DNA of 64,000 nt, taken from contig NZ_JARGEL010000016.1 in assembly GCF_029211265.1 (NCBI RefSeq), positions 124,001-188,000 of the forward strand. The letters run 5' to 3'. Under the pieces are notes generated by a model. That model saw nothing but the letters and a program-made list of their open reading frames with translations. It did no database searches and had not been told where the DNA came from. A program made the position numbers and the translations under genes. This DNA comes from Extensimonas soli (GTDB lineage Bacteria > Pseudomonadota > Gammaproteobacteria > Burkholderiales > Burkholderiaceae_C). Numbering within the stretch: the first letter of the stretch is position 1; every line of letters begins with the position of its first letter. Below, piece after piece: positions 63,242 to 64,000 of this stretch.

Positions 63242-64000
63242 TCAGCGCAGCGCCGGCACATTGCTGCCGGCGGCCAGGTGAAACTGCTGCACCACCTGCG
63301 ACAGGCGTTCGGCCTGCGCGTGCAGCGACTGCGCCGCGGCAGCGGACTGCTCCACGAGCGCGGCATTCTGCTGCGTCATGTGGTCGATCTCGCCCGCCGC
63401 CTGGCTCACCTTGGCGATGCCCGCGGACTGCTCGGCGGCACCGGCCGAAATCTCGCCGATGATGTCGCGCACGCGCTGCACGCCGGCCACGATGTCCTGC
63501 ATGGCGCGGCCAGCGTCTTCGACGTGGTGCACGCCGCCTTGCACTGCCGCCACGCTGCTGTCGATCAACCCCTTGATGTCGCGCGCCGCTGCCGCCGAGC
63601 GCTGCGCCAGGTTGCGCACCTCGCTCGCCACCACGGCAAAGCCGCGGCCCTGCTCGCCGGCACGCGCCGCTTCCACGGCCGCATTGAGCGCGAGGATGTT
63701 GGTCTGGAAAGCGATGGAATCGATCAGGCCGATGATGTCGCCGATCTTGCGGCTGGACGCAGCAATCTCGTGCATGCCCGCCACGGCCTGCTGCACCACC
63801 ACCCCGCCCTGCGTGGCCGTGTCCGCGGCCGCCCCCACGATCTGGCGCGCCTGCTGCGATGCCGAGGCCGTGTGCTCCACCACGCCGGAGAGCTGCGCGA
63901 TCGAGCCCGCCACCTCCTGCGTGTGGTTGGCCGTCTGTTCGGTGCGCGCCGACAGGTCTTCATTGCCGCTCGCGATCTCCTGACTCGCCAGGGCAATCGC
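63242..64000 (-). CDS. methyl-accepting chemotaxis protein, partial (C-terminal signalling domain)
   Basis: The coding frame is open from 64000 to the stop at 63242 (252 codons), so the N-terminal sensor and membrane parts lie outside the window. It contains the cytoplasmic coiled-coil signalling domain with the hairpin tip [20 protein letters not shown]-like sequence (here [17 protein letters not shown], then [18 protein letters not shown]), which binds CheA/CheW. Methylation helices flank it ([17 protein letters not shown]). The frame ends [21 protein letters not shown] without a CheR-tethering pentapeptide. Confidence 0.93.
   Translation of the reverse strand, partial: AIALASQEIASGNEDLSARTEQTANHTQEVAGSIAQLSGVVEHTASASQQARQIVGAAADTATQGGVVVQQAVAGMHEIAASSRKIGDIIGLIDSIAFQTNILALNAAVEAARAGEQGRGFAVVASEVRNLAQRSAAAARDIKGLIDSSVAAVQGGVHHVEDAGRAMQDIVAGVQRVRDIIGEISAGAAEQSAGIAKVSQAAGEIDHMTQQNAALVEQSAAAAQSLHAQAERLSQVVQQFHLAAGSNVPALR

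Noticed and set aside
1-64000. CRISPR arrays, tRNA or rRNA genes, integrases or phage genes
   Set aside because: No regularly spaced direct repeats, no cloverleaf or rRNA-like sequence and no integrase or transposase ORF were recognised on reading the window.

Overview
The window is high-GC DNA from a betaproteobacterium, most likely a member of the Comamonadaceae (Acidovorax, Alicycliphilus or Comamonas type). The evidence is the mnmG-rsmG-lysE-parA-parB block with parS sites, aceK, a leucine/isovalerate operon, a dmp/xyl-type meta pathway under a GntR regulator, and several families of short palindromic repeats scattered between and inside genes. No rRNA, tRNA or CRISPR array was seen.

Layout. 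0-5.7 kb: flagellar export and basal-body genes fliF-G-H-I-J (minus), with fliE divergent. 5.8-6.7 kb: an EamA transporter. 6.7-31.1 kb: one long minus-strand catabolic array that starts next to a divergent GntR gene (31.5 kb). In transcription order it holds a ring-fission semialdehyde hydrolase, a XylT-type ferredoxin, catechol 2,3-dioxygenase, a GlcG-like protein, hydroxymuconic semialdehyde dehydrogenase, an AT-richer insert (second catechol 2,3-dioxygenase plus benAB-like dioxygenase), dmpE-F-G-H-I, Rieske dioxygenase alpha and beta, a thiolase-like protein, a DUF35 protein, two tandem acyl-CoA ligases, a complete LivKHMGF-type ABC importer, a Rieske ferredoxin and an SDR protein. 32.3-37.9 kb: thiolase, aceK, carbonic anhydrase, isovaleryl-CoA dehydrogenase and a thioesterase. 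38-44.6 kb: methylcrotonyl-CoA carboxylase subunits with a vapBC module between them, and an acyl-CoA synthetase, with a divergent AraC regulator. 46-49 kb: a lipoprotein, an SQR-like flavoprotein and hicBA. 49-56 kb: the chromosome segregation and tRNA-modification block with four parS-like sites. 56-64 kb: an FAD oxidase, a GST, a broken MFS gene, a metal or metalloid permease with a small redox protein, an OYE-type reductase and the 3' part of a chemotaxis receptor.

Main interpretation. The order alpha - beta - thiolase-like - DUF35 - CoA ligase at 19.8-12.9 kb is the order of ipfABDEF, the ibuprofen/phenylacetate deacylation genes described in Sphingomonas Ibu-2. The inferred route is import by the Liv-type transporter, CoA activation of an aryl-acetic or 2-aryl-propionic acid, ipso-1,2-dioxygenation, and retro-aldol removal of the side chain as acetyl- or propionyl-CoA. 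This gives a catechol that the co-encoded meta pathway takes to pyruvate and acetyl-CoA. No phenol hydroxylase is present, so the catechol must come from dioxygenation. No reductase for the Rieske systems is seen in the window.

Mobile-element footprint. Two families of palindromic, transposase-free elements (about 160 and 167 bp, two copies each), a 269-bp element with 32-bp perfect terminal repeats, and a dispersed family of about 60 bp have altered several genes. They add an in-frame N-terminal insert to the AraC regulator, an in-frame insert in the SDR protein and a replaced C-terminus in VapC, and they contribute to a triple-lesion MFS pseudogene.
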